DNA from: Armatimonadota bacterium
GTDB taxonomy: Bacteria > Armatimonadota > UBA5829 > DTLH01
Reading direction: 5' to 3'
DNA: 64,000 bases
Assembly: GCA_029551395.1 (NCBI GenBank)
Contig: JAKPFN010000046.1
Location: 1 to 64,000, forward strand
The notes below the pieces were generated by a model. That model saw nothing but the letters and a program-made list of their open reading frames with translations. It did not search any database and had not been told where the DNA came from. Positions 38,803-47,561 of the stretch are shown one piece after another. Position 1 is the first letter of the stretch, and each line of letters begins with the position of its first letter. The position numbers and the translations under genes are program-made.

Positions 38803-39765
38803 TTATCTAAAAAATCCAAAAAACCGTTTCTTTGGTGTATCGGGTTTAGGGTCAGTGTCGTAAATCTCTTCAGATTCAGCAGCCTCATCTTTCACAATAT
38901 CTTTTATTACTACGATCATCGCAGTGATATTGTCATTCCCACCGCGTTCGTTGGCTGCGTCTATCAGATCCATTGCAGCCTGTGACGGAGCATTGCCAGC
39001 TACAATGTCGCGAATATCAGTTTCGGATAAACTGCCAGAGAGTCCATCAGAACATAAAACAATTGTATCACCTGGTTGAATCTCCTCTGCAAATACATCC
39101 GGTTCTACTACGGGAAGATTGCCAAGAGACCGGGTTATTACATTCCTGAATGGTGACAACCGTGCTTCTTCTTCAGTCATGACGCCCCGGCGGACCTGTT
39201 CAGCTATCCATGAGTGGTCTTCTGTGATCTGTCTGATGTCTCGACCGCGTATCAAGTAAGCTCTGCTGTCTCCAACCTGTACGAAATATGCTGTGTCAGC
39301 CCTGATAACGACCGCTGTCAGCGTAGTTCCCATACCTGAGCGTTCGACGATCATTTGAGCTGCGTCATAAATTAGCTTGTTGGCATCGAACACCGCACGG
39401 GTCAAGCTGCCTACTACATCAGGTGAGGAATCTTCATAATATACCTTAATCACCCGCTTGAGTGCCATCTCACTGGCTATCTGTCCGGCTGCATGACCAC
39501 CCATACCATCTGCAACAGCATAGAACAGGCCTTTATTTGCAAGGATATCTGGATCTTCAGGCTCGAAAAAGTCGAATTTATCCTCATTGTTTTCCCGCAC
39601 ACAGCCAAGGTCGGTGCGAGCAGCCATTTTTATAACAGGATGGATATGTTTGGCTCGAGTAGCGAGCTTTTCCCATTCCTGAGAAAGCTCAGAAGGTTGA
39701 AGCTCAGCCGTTGTTTCTATGTCATCGCCTGTTACAACAGGTGTTGTTTCGTTTTCCTGGTTCAT
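38803..39765 (-). CDS. PP2C-family Ser/Thr phosphatase
   Basis: A 320-aa metal-dependent phosphatase of the PstP/Stp1 type. Metal-binding motifs are present: ARTDLGCVRENNEDKF (Arg and Asp), FYAVADGMGGHAAGQ, MGTTLTAVV, VQVGDSRAYLIR, DHSW, IVLCSDGLSGSL and GGNDNITAMIVV at the end. The N-terminal about 45 residues are an extension with two ETT motifs (ENETTPVV, IETTAEL), similar to sites phosphorylated by mycobacterial PknB. It should reverse the action of the kinase gene directly downstream. No membrane segment. Confidence 0.94.
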   Translation of the reverse strand: MNQENETTPVVTGDDIETTAELQPSELSQEWEKLATRAKHIHPVIKMAARTDLGCVRENNEDKFDFFEPEDPDILANKGLFYAVADGMGGHAAGQIASEMALKRVIKVYYEDSSPDVVGSLTRAVFDANKLIYDAAQMIVERSGMGTTLTAVVIRADTAYFVQVGDSRAYLIRGRDIRQITEDHSWIAEQVRRGVMTEEEARLSPFRNVITRSLGNLPVVEPDVFAEEIQPGDTIVLCSDGLSGSLSETDIRDIVAGNAPSQAAMDLIDAANERGGNDNITAMIVVIKDIVKDEAAESEEIYDTDPKPDTPKKRFFGFFR

Positions 39766-39780
39766 AATCCAGCCTTTCGT

Positions 39781-40494
39781 TTACATGGAGCCCATTTTAA
39801 CTACGCGAGTCCTGGTCAAACGGTCGTGAAGCATTCTGCCCTGGCTATCCCATATAGCGCAGAAAATCCCAACTATTGAAACAATAGCTGGTATCAAGGA
39901 CATTAGTCTGAGAATGGCAGCACGATAGTCCAGAGCTTCGCCATTGTAGCGAACAACGCCTATATCAAGAGAAGCCATTCCAGGAGTCTGTCCATTTTCT
40001 GCAAGACTGTGCACAAAATAGATAATCGTACCACCAGTAAATATGCTCCAGAATAAAACACGCGCCCAAGGCAATTCACCAGCACCAAGTGGCACTGTAG
40101 GATCACCGAACAAAAGCCAGAATGCCATCCAGAGTATAGTCAAAGCGCATCCGAGAATCAGAATGTCGATACCTGCTGCTATGGTTCTAATAAAAAATCC
40201 AGCAGGCTCCAATTGTGCAGGGACGACTACAGGAACATCTCTCAGGAGTTCATCTTCACTCGGGCGGTCGGCACATTCGTGACAGAATGAATCACCATCA
40301 ATGAACTCCTCACATGCCTCGCATAACTCCAGACCACAGGCGCGGCAAGTACTGACTGCAAAACGCCACGGATGGTTGGCACATACCTGTTCATTGACAA
40401 CTAACCTGGATTGCAGTCCCCAACCGCACACTATGCACTTTTCAGCGTCTGGCTCGTTCTCGGCGCCGCATTTTGAGCATTTCATATTCTGCAT
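39781..40494 (-). CDS. RDD-family membrane protein with two zinc modules
   Basis: A 237-aa protein. A zinc ribbon (CSKCG...CIVCG, about 5-24) and a B-box-like module (CANHP...CRACGLELCEACE...CHEC, about 38-77) precede an RDD membrane domain with three hydrophobic helices (about 105-127, 143-165, 200-220); the RDD signature is seen as GFFIRTIAAGIDILIL...QTPGMASLDIGVV...MLHDRLTRTRVV. Its role is unknown. Zinc modules may recruit proteins of the same locus to the membrane. The gene lies 15 bases upstream of the PP2C gene in the operon, and AAGGA precedes its ATG. Confidence 0.85.
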   Translation of the reverse strand: MQNMKCSKCGAENEPDAEKCIVCGWGLQSRLVVNEQVCANHPWRFAVSTCRACGLELCEACEEFIDGDSFCHECADRPSEDELLRDVPVVVPAQLEPAGFFIRTIAAGIDILILGCALTILWMAFWLLFGDPTVPLGAGELPWARVLFWSIFTGGTIIYFVHSLAENGQTPGMASLDIGVVRYNGEALDYRAAILRLMSLIPAIVSIVGIFCAIWDSQGRMLHDRLTRTRVVKMGSM

Positions 40495-40502
40495 TCTGTT
40501 CC

Positions 40503-41564
40503 TTAGACAGTGAATCTGAATGACACCTGAGCAAATGTTACCATATCGCCGTCGTTTAACTGGCGAGGTTGGTTTGGTTCCAGCTTTTCTCCATTAACAA
40601 ATGTTCCATTGGTACTCCCGATATCGGTCAGCGTAAACGTTCCATCTTCTGCTGTTATCACAGCATGGCTGCCGGAGACATATGGATCTGCAATAGCTAT
40701 TTTATTAGTCGGTCTTCTGCCAATAGTATTCTCGCCAGGATGGATTTGAATAACATCTCCACCAGCCTCAGGTATGAGTCTGGCCAGTGAAGGTTCTTCT
40801 TCGTGTATCTCGACAGGCTGAACCGGTTCTTCAAGAGATTGTTCGGGTGTTGCAATAAACTCCGATTCAATATCCTGGCCGATTGACATTTCTACCTCTA
40901 CAGATTCTTCAGCAGCACTCTCCTGAACCTGTTCCATTTCAACAGGCGGATTCATCGGTTCTTCTGCAGCTTGCTCTACGGCAATCGATTCTTCAGAATA
41001 TTCTTCTAACTCTTCAGCTTCTTCGACTTCCCTTGCTGATTCGGCTGAAGCGATTGCCTGGTCACTAGCCGGAGCTTCAAACCTGAGCACTGTCGACCCG
41101 AACCGAATCTCCATCCCTGAAGTCACTTCCACTGGCTGGCCTGGTTCAACCTTCTTATCACCTGCATAAGTCCCGTTGGTACTGCCAATGTCTTCCAATA
41201 AGTACTTACCATCTGCGACAGTAATCTTTGCATGCCTGCGGGAGACTGTAGGATGCATAACAAGAACATCGGTATTCTCTCTGCCTATCGTGTTTTCTCC
41301 CGGATTCAGAGTAAATTCACGTCCGCCGGTTGGTTCAATAAGCTTGGGCAAGGCCGGAGCAGGCTCAGGTGATTCTACAATCTCTTCAGGTGCTGATGAA
41401 AGCAGAAAACCACAATCAGAACAGTACTGCTCTCCTGCTGGTGTGGTAGTCTTGCAAATCGGACAGGTAACGCTAACGGCCATTTGAGTGGCTTCCACAC
41501 CCGGAGCAGGCATCATCTGCGTTGCATTATCGTTTGCGAGTTGAGTTTTTTCGATATCGTTCAT
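40503..41564 (-). CDS. Soluble double-FHA protein with zinc ribbon and TQ motifs
   Basis: A 353-aa adaptor. The first 30 residues hold three Thr-Gln-(Leu/Met) sites (EKTQLA, NATQMM, EATQMA), then a zinc ribbon CPICK...YCSDCG. Two canonical FHA domains (about 80-165 and 265-350) each have GRE/GRR, SRRHA / SGSHA and STNGT(Y/F). Between them lies a roughly 90-residue Glu-rich low-complexity linker. FHA domains bind phospho-threonine, so this protein can both read and present pThr. ATG 41564 with GGAG six bases upstream is preferred to ATG 41576. Confidence 0.9.
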   Translation of the reverse strand: MNDIEKTQLANDNATQMMPAPGVEATQMAVSVTCPICKTTTPAGEQYCSDCGFLLSSAPEEIVESPEPAPALPKLIEPTGGREFTLNPGENTIGRENTDVLVMHPTVSRRHAKITVADGKYLLEDIGSTNGTYAGDKKVEPGQPVEVTSGMEIRFGSTVLRFEAPASDQAIASAESAREVEEAEELEEYSEESIAVEQAAEEPMNPPVEMEQVQESAAEESVEVEMSIGQDIESEFIATPEQSLEEPVQPVEIHEEEPSLARLIPEAGGDVIQIHPGENTIGRRPTNKIAIADPYVSGSHAVITAEDGTFTLTDIGSTNGTFVNGEKLEPNQPRQLNDGDMVTFAQVSFRFTV

Positions 41565-41606
41565 GATTATCTCCATAGAACCGGTTACGCTCAGTAAGCC
41601 GATATT

Positions 41607-42977
41607 CTATTTAGCTCCTTTGCCTCTGTCGAGATTGTAGATGGTGCCGACAAGCGTCTTTTCAACACCAGCGCCCTGCTTGATGTTGTCGATAGCCTGC
41701 TGAATCTCCTGTGCCTGCAGTGTTTTGCCTTGCTGGACAAGGATAGACATTGTCCTTTCGAGCTCCTGGACTGCTGCGGCTGGTGAAATCTGCTGGGTGC
41801 GCATTCCCATAACTGTCCGCTCGAGATTTCTGGACGCAAGCGCAACTTCTATCTCCCGCTGAACCTGCTGGTTGACGTTTGCAGCAACCAGAGCTTCATC
41901 TGGTGTGAACTCAAGGACTACATCCTCTGTAAGCCGTTCAGCCCGGCCTGTAACTGAATCATCGTAAGTAACCTCAACCCTGGCAACCCGATAAGTGCCT
42001 GCAGGTCTGGGGCCAAACTCAAGTTCAACGAGCGCGCTCTCAGCGCTGCCTCTTTCAACGTCCGGCAGAGTAGTCTCAGCAGTTCGATTGCCGAATGTAG
42101 GCAAGTGACCATAAATCTGTCTGACCTGAACCCATCTGGAAAGGTTGATTCTCAGCTTTAGGTTGCGGGCAACCACCGTCATCAGAGTCTCAAGTTCTTT
42201 TCGGAAGACCTCAGGGATTAAATCAGGCCGGGTGATGTAGTAATAATTACCTCCAGCCTTTCGCGCGATTCCTGCCAGAAGTTCTTCATTGTATTCGTTG
42301 CCGAAACCGAGTGCTGTGATTGTTATACCTCGGCTTTTTTGCTCACCGACAAGCCCTACGATGGAACTGAAGTCTTTGATACCGGCAGTTGGGTCACCAT
42401 CAGTGAAAAGCAAAGCACGGTTAACGTAATTGCCGGAATAAACGCTTGCTATCTGGCTTGCACCGGCAGCGATGCCGTCGAAAAGGTTGGTGGTATTTCC
42501 TACATCAAGCCTGTTGATATGTTCCTTGATGAGCGCCTTGTTAATTACCTTTCGAGCAGGCATTATAACCTCTACACGCTCTTCAAATGCAACGATGGAA
42601 AGAACATCGTTTGGTTCCAACAGGTCTACAACGTAACCACAGGCACGTTTTACATATTCAAGAGGCTCGCCTTCCATCGAACCGCTGCGGTCGATGATAA
42701 GACACAGATTGAGCGGCATCCTTGCGCCACCCATCACATTACTTGCCATAAGACTGACAAGCAGATGCTCTCGCGATGCGCGAGTGGAAAGCGCATACTT
42801 ATTACCTGGAATGCACTGGAGAGTGATACCCTTTTGCGGTGGGCCTACCATCTGAGTTCTGGCAGGATCGAAACCTCCAGGACCAGTCATCTGCGTTTTA
42901 TATGGGTCCTGCTGCCCAAAATTGCCTACCTGTGTGCGGTTGTTGTCGAACGGCGGAATCATTTGTGTGCTATCCAT
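41607..42977 (-). CDS. VWA-domain protein with N-terminal TQ repeats
   Basis: A 456-aa protein. The N-terminus contains four Thr-Gln-(Met/Val) sites at Thr4, Thr15, Thr28 and Thr41, spaced 11-13 residues apart. The VWA domain (about 95-275) has the MIDAS DRSGSM, a TNLFDG threonine and FTDGDPT, followed by a beta-rich region and a helical C-terminus (QRE...LASRNLERTVMGMRTQQ). No transmembrane segment is seen, so it is a cytoplasmic MIDAS protein resembling TerY/YfbK-like members. It lies between two FHA genes in the kinase operon. GAGGG precedes the ATG. Confidence 0.92.
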   Translation of the reverse strand: MDSTQMIPPFDNNRTQVGNFGQQDPYKTQMTGPGGFDPARTQMVGPPQKGITLQCIPGNKYALSTRASREHLLVSLMASNVMGGARMPLNLCLIIDRSGSMEGEPLEYVKRACGYVVDLLEPNDVLSIVAFEERVEVIMPARKVINKALIKEHINRLDVGNTTNLFDGIAAGASQIASVYSGNYVNRALLFTDGDPTAGIKDFSSIVGLVGEQKSRGITITALGFGNEYNEELLAGIARKAGGNYYYITRPDLIPEVFRKELETLMTVVARNLKLRINLSRWVQVRQIYGHLPTFGNRTAETTLPDVERGSAESALVELEFGPRPAGTYRVARVEVTYDDSVTGRAERLTEDVVLEFTPDEALVAANVNQQVQREIEVALASRNLERTVMGMRTQQISPAAAVQELERTMSILVQQGKTLQAQEIQQAIDNIKQGAGVEKTLVGTIYNLDRGKGAK

Positions 42978-43045
42978 ATAATGCCCTCATCATTGTTGGT
43001 TGCAGGTCTTGATAGACTTGTATTAATGCTATTTTAGGAATAAAA

Positions 43046-44512
43046 CTACGCTTCAAACCTAAACTTCGTGCTTCCTATCTGCACGGTATCACCGGTTTGC
43101 AGTATATGCTGGGTGATACGGTTGTTATTGACATGAGTGCCGTTGGCGCTGCCCATATCGTAAATAACGAACTGGCCACCTTCGTTTACGATTCTTGCAT
43201 GTTGCCTGGATACCGTATTATCGCTGCTTAACGATATAGTCCTATCCGACTGTCGGCCAATGGTTGTTTCCCCAACGAGTATCAGATTGAATACCTGATT
43301 TGCAAACGGTCCTGATATTGCAGTAAGTCTTGGTCCAGAACCTGCCTGTGTGCCTGCATTCAGCCCAACGGTCGGTTCCGAAATTGGTTGTGCAGCCTGC
43401 GTAGCTACAGTAGCCTGCATTGTTTGTTCTGCAGCAGTGTTGTTAGGCTGCATAGGCGGCGGGCTGCCGTTAACTGAACAAGAGCAGTTACCTGAAGCAT
43501 CTTTAATGCTTCCACAGAACGGGCAGATGTGCTGAGATGTTGGAATTCCCGATCCTGCTGTGCCGTAAAGGTCGTTCGACCTTGGGATTACTGACCGTGT
43601 TGCTTTATCTCGGAACAGCAGCTTTGTCATGCCTATCTGGATAATATCCCCATCCTTCAGCGTGTGCTGTTTGACCTTCTGCCCGTTGACAGATGTTCCG
43701 GCAAGCGTATTCAGGTCATGTAAAACATGCCTGTAGGGGTCTGCTTTTATCAGGAAATGCCTTGGTTCAACATCCGGGTCGCCGAAGATCGGTATATCAA
43801 CCAATTCATCCCTGCCGACAACAGTTTCAGGCTTATACACCAGGAATTCCTTACCTTCATTACGGCCTTTCAGATGAACAATAGAAGCCCGCTTGGTCAC
43901 TTCTTCTATGAAACCGATGAATAGTCCTGCGGAACCTGCAGTAATCATGAAACCAATCATTCTCAATAATTGCAAAGGAACGCTAAATATCCATAGGATT
44001 TGAAAAACAAACCCACCTACTGCACCACCGATGAATCCTCCGACAGCACCGTTGATCATTTTCTTGGTAGACTCGGTTGAAAGTCCTTGTGCCAGACCTG
44101 TAAAAAGCCCAATTAGCGCCCAGCCTGCTGTGCGGCCTATTAAGACAATAATAAAAGTCAAAGTATTTGGTGGGGCATCAGGATCATAACCTGAAAGCTT
44201 CAAAAGCGGTATATAGATCAACTGGTTGCCGAGAGAAAGCCCTAATGCACCGCCGACAGCGCCAACAGCAAGTCCAATAAATATGCTCTTGTACGCATCT
44301 TTCCGAGACACGCCGGACAATGCTTCGGCAAGCCCCAGCCCAAGGCCAAGAAACATGCCAAAAATCCCGCCGAGCGTTATCATCTGTGGGTATGTTAAGT
44401 CTCTATTACTCATATCACCGGATGGTGTAAGTGCCTCGATTGGTTCTACGATTATCCAGGCAATCAATCCACCCAGTGCAGCGAGTATAAGATATCGAGC
44501 AATTCTTGCCAA
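43046..44512 (-). CDS. Polytopic membrane protein with two FHA domains
   Basis: A 488-aa protein. About five to six transmembrane helices fill residues 5-205, rich in Gly/Ala (LGGIFGMFLGLGLGLAEAL and similar). A first FHA domain (about 220-300) has GRDE but EPRHF in place of SxxH. A zinc-knuckle CPFCGSIKDASGNCSC follows near 330, then a Pro/Gln/Thr linker and a canonical second FHA (about 400-488; GRQSDRTISL, SRQHA, SANGTHV). The layout suggests a membrane receptor for phospho-threonine proteins. TTG start with GGAG nine bases upstream. It lies between the VWA gene and another FHA protein gene. Confidence 0.88.
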   Translation of the reverse strand: MARIARYLILAALGGLIAWIIVEPIEALTPSGDMSNRDLTYPQMITLGGIFGMFLGLGLGLAEALSGVSRKDAYKSIFIGLAVGAVGGALGLSLGNQLIYIPLLKLSGYDPDAPPNTLTFIIVLIGRTAGWALIGLFTGLAQGLSTESTKKMINGAVGGFIGGAVGGFVFQILWIFSVPLQLLRMIGFMITAGSAGLFIGFIEEVTKRASIVHLKGRNEGKEFLVYKPETVVGRDELVDIPIFGDPDVEPRHFLIKADPYRHVLHDLNTLAGTSVNGQKVKQHTLKDGDIIQIGMTKLLFRDKATRSVIPRSNDLYGTAGSGIPTSQHICPFCGSIKDASGNCSCSVNGSPPPMQPNNTAAEQTMQATVATQAAQPISEPTVGLNAGTQAGSGPRLTAISGPFANQVFNLILVGETTIGRQSDRTISLSSDNTVSRQHARIVNEGGQFVIYDMGSANGTHVNNNRITQHILQTGDTVQIGSTKFRFEA

Positions 44513-44536
44513 TAGTTAGTCTCCAACTGACAGTTA

Positions 44537-45865
44537 TCAGACTTCGAATCTGAACTTGGTACTTCCTATCTGTATTTCATCACCAGGCTGCAACTGATGC
44601 CTTCCGGTGATGCGCATTCCATTGACATAAGTTCCGTTTGAACTGCCTTCATCGGTGATTGTAAATGAACCGTTTTCCTTTGCAATTCTTGCATGTCTAC
44701 GGGAAGCAGTATTGTCCTCTGGTAAAGCTATCTCATTGTCTGGGTCACGCCCTACAATAATGCTGTCACCAGATATCTCGAATATTCTGCTGGAATATTG
44801 ACCTTGAGTGCCTATCAACCTGGGTATTCCGATGGTGCCAGATGCAGGTGTGGCGGAAGATTGTGCATCTACACTGCAGGCACAATTGCCGGTTACAGGG
44901 TCTTTTCTCTGACCGCAGAACTGGCAGATATTTGGATCTATATGCTGTTGAGGTTCTGCTGCAGGGACAGTTCCGGCATCAGCAGTATCTTGTGGGAATT
45001 GCACTCCCAGCTTCCTCAGGCTGCTTTCAAAGCTGCCGCCTTTGGCTTTGATGATAACATAACCGATGAATCCTATCATCCCGATGATAGCAAGACCCAT
45101 AATATACTGCAGCCAGGCAAATGATGGTTGATCATCCTTTTTTGCTTTCGTAGGAGCAGGTTCGCCGTCCTCACTTACCGCAGCAGAATCGCTTGAAGCC
45201 ATAGCAGTCTTTACCTTTACAGTTCGGACTTTACCTGCTACTGGAACTTCCTCGACATAAATAGGCTCATCTCGTTCAGTCGGGATTTCAAGGTCAACCG
45301 TCATCCTTCGAGTTCCGTTGTATTGAACTTCGACACTGACAGCGCCGGCGGCAATATCATGAAACTCTGCGACTCCTTCTGACAGTGGGTCCACAAGAAC
45401 CGTAAAAACATCCGAGTTGGCATCGGTCAGCGTTACGACAGCAGACTCTAATCTCTCGTTTTCTTTGCCACTGGTTGGTTTTAGGACAACCTGAACAGTG
45501 CGGACGAGGTCGAAATCGGTATCTTTTAACTTGAGGTCTTTCTTATCCTGTAGATTCTCCAGATTTTTGGCTGCTACATTGCCGGTTTTCGGGTTGTAAA
45601 TCTTCAATGTGCCCTTTGGGAGCTTGCCTTCGACAGCGGTGAGTGCCAGATCGATGTTTGTATCGGCTCCGGCAGCGTGGACAGGGGCATTTAGCTTGAT
45701 TTTGCCTGCTTCATCTTCCAATTCAAGCCAGTAGATGTAACTGCCTTTCTCCGGGAATGTAACTTCAATGGTAGGATCAGCAATTAATGCGGTTGTCAGA
45801 AAGGAGAATGCAATTACAATCAGAACGGCTACTGCTTTTTGTCTCATATACTCATCCTTTATCAT
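44537..45865 (-). CDS. Exported/membrane FHA protein
   Basis: A 442-aa protein. A signal segment (AVAVLIVIAFSFLTTALIA) is followed by about 220 residues of beta-rich extracytoplasmic domain, then one transmembrane helix (about 255-275, YIMGLAIIGMIGFIGYVII), a zinc-knuckle CQFCGQRKDPVTGNCAC near 325 and a C-terminal FHA domain (GRDPDNEIAL, SRRHA, SSNGTYV). With the C-terminal part in the cytoplasm it could relay an envelope signal to pThr proteins. The ATG overlaps the upstream stop as ATGA. The outer domain has no family I recognise. Confidence 0.86.
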   Translation of the reverse strand: MIKDEYMRQKAVAVLIVIAFSFLTTALIADPTIEVTFPEKGSYIYWLELEDEAGKIKLNAPVHAAGADTNIDLALTAVEGKLPKGTLKIYNPKTGNVAAKNLENLQDKKDLKLKDTDFDLVRTVQVVLKPTSGKENERLESAVVTLTDANSDVFTVLVDPLSEGVAEFHDIAAGAVSVEVQYNGTRRMTVDLEIPTERDEPIYVEEVPVAGKVRTVKVKTAMASSDSAAVSEDGEPAPTKAKKDDQPSFAWLQYIMGLAIIGMIGFIGYVIIKAKGGSFESSLRKLGVQFPQDTADAGTVPAAEPQQHIDPNICQFCGQRKDPVTGNCACSVDAQSSATPASGTIGIPRLIGTQGQYSSRIFEISGDSIIVGRDPDNEIALPEDNTASRRHARIAKENGSFTITDEGSSNGTYVNGMRITGRHQLQPGDEIQIGSTKFRFEV

Positions 45866-47412
45866 TCGTTATCAGCTCCAACTTCCGCAAGTGCTCTTGG
45901 GAGCAGCGGCAGAAGGTCAGTGGCCGAAACACCGGCGTCACCTATCTTATCCTCTGTTAATTCACCAGCCCTGCCGTGTAAATAGACACCACAGATTGCA
46001 GCATCTAATGGTTCCAGCCCCTGGGCGAGGAGTCCGACGATTGCACCAGTAAGTATATCACCAGTTCCCCCGGAAGCCAGCGCAACACTGCCGGTAGAAT
46101 TGATCCATGCTTCACCGGAAGGAGATGCAATCACGGTTGAAGCACCTTTGAGCACCATAGTAACGCCAAATCTTTCAGCCGCATCCTGAGCAGCCTTCAG
46201 TCTGTTAGACTGTATGGCTTCTACTGGGGTTCCTGTGAGGCGAGACATCTCACCAGGATGAGGAGTTAGGATGGCAGGTGATTTGAGCCTGCTTAGTACG
46301 GTTGTATCCTCTGCGATGGCATTCAAACCGTCTGCATCGATAACCATCGGTTTGTCGATTTGTGGAAGCAGTTCATGAATAAAAGCGATTGTCTCAGGAT
46401 TCTTTCCAATCCCAGGGCCGATGGCGACAGCATCACATCTGTCAATCAGTTCCAGTGCTTTATCAACTGCAGAACGAGAAAATGATCGGTCTGGGGTTTC
46501 AGGAAGTGGAACAGTCATCGCTTCAGTTACTTTTACCTCAAGAATGTCGTTCAGACTCTCGGGTACGGCCAGTGTGACTAGTCCAGTTCCGATGCGGACG
46601 GCAGACATTGCAGACATTGCCGCAGCACCGGTCATACCAACAGAACCAGCAATGACTGCAGCGTGCCCAAATGTGCCTTTATGAGCGTCAGGCGGCCTTG
46701 CGGGCAGCCGCAGGAATACATCCTCTTCTTCTGTGTAGAATGTTGAGATATCAGATGATTCTATAGCTGCTTCTGGAATGCCTATCTCGGCGACCATTAT
46801 CTCTCCAGCACATTCAGCTCCTGGATAAGTAGCAAGACCGATTTTAGGCAGGCCAAAGGTTATGGTAGCGTTGGCCTGGACGCATCGCCCGCATATCTGG
46901 CCTGTATCTGCATCAAGCCCTGACGGCAGATCGACGGCTACAATAGGCCTGCCGGAGTCGTTGATGGCGTCTATGACCTCACCAGGAAGACCTGTAATCT
47001 CTCCTTTTATACCTGTGCCGAACAGTGCGTCTACAATGATGTCGCACTGAGAAAGCGCTAATCTGAGAGATTCTGCATCTGTAATTGGATTGATTGTGAT
47101 ACCGGTCTTGAGGATAATTTCGTAATTGACCCGCGCATCGCCTTTTATATCTTCAGCATTTCCTGCGAGGAAGACTATTACCTCTGCGCCGACTTCATGA
47201 AGATGCCTTGTAACGACAAAACCGTCTCCGCCATTGTTGCCGCGGCCGCAAACTATTCCGACACGATAACCTCCGACTTCCATGAGGACATCGTAAACGA
47301 AATCGAACGTCCTGAGGCCGGCATTTTCCATCAAGATGATACTCGGGACACCGAACTCGGCAGTGGCTCGCCTGTCTAACTCTCTCATTTGTGCTGCGGT
47401 TGCAATTCTCAT
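45862..47412 (-). CDS. nnr: Bifunctional NAD(P)H-hydrate epimerase / dehydratase
   Basis: Repairs hydrated NAD(P)H. The 516-aa fusion has the YjeF_N epimerase domain (about 1-215; VGIVCGRGNNGGDGFVVTRHL, VDALFGTGI, VDLPSGLDADTG) and the ADP-dependent dehydratase domain (about 225-510; HKGTFGHAAVIAGS, VIDADGLNAIA, LTPHPGEMSRL, GSVALASGGTGDILTGAI). Both active domains look complete. It starts ATG 47412. A partial copy of its first about 28 bases lies upstream at 47464-47491. Its coupling with the FHA gene downstream by ATGA suggests co-transcription with the kinase locus. Confidence 0.95.
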   Translation of the reverse strand: MRIATAAQMRELDRRATAEFGVPSIILMENAGLRTFDFVYDVLMEVGGYRVGIVCGRGNNGGDGFVVTRHLHEVGAEVIVFLAGNAEDIKGDARVNYEIILKTGITINPITDAESLRLALSQCDIIVDALFGTGIKGEITGLPGEVIDAINDSGRPIVAVDLPSGLDADTGQICGRCVQANATITFGLPKIGLATYPGAECAGEIMVAEIGIPEAAIESSDISTFYTEEEDVFLRLPARPPDAHKGTFGHAAVIAGSVGMTGAAAMSAMSAVRIGTGLVTLAVPESLNDILEVKVTEAMTVPLPETPDRSFSRSAVDKALELIDRCDAVAIGPGIGKNPETIAFIHELLPQIDKPMVIDADGLNAIAEDTTVLSRLKSPAILTPHPGEMSRLTGTPVEAIQSNRLKAAQDAAERFGVTMVLKGASTVIASPSGEAWINSTGSVALASGGTGDILTGAIVGLLAQGLEPLDAAICGVYLHGRAGELTEDKIGDAGVSATDLLPLLPRALAEVGADNE

Positions 47413-47463
47413 AGCAATGATTCCAACCTCTGGTGCCTTACACCACGACGGTTTTCAAGACCG

Positions 47464-47491
47464 CTCTCATTTGTGCTGTAGTTGCAGTCTT
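47464..47491 (-). repeat. Decayed copy of the nnr 5' end
   Basis: A stretch upstream of nnr repeats the first about 28 coding bases of nnr (47386-47412) with one deleted base and a few changes, in the same orientation about 78 bases away. The frame is broken and it has no start codon, so it is a partial duplication and not a gene. Confidence 0.6.
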
Positions 47492-47561
47492 ATATTAATT
47501 ATGGCTTTCGAGAGTGATGTGCAACTATCCTCTATCAAGAGGCAATATGCAGTATGAATAT

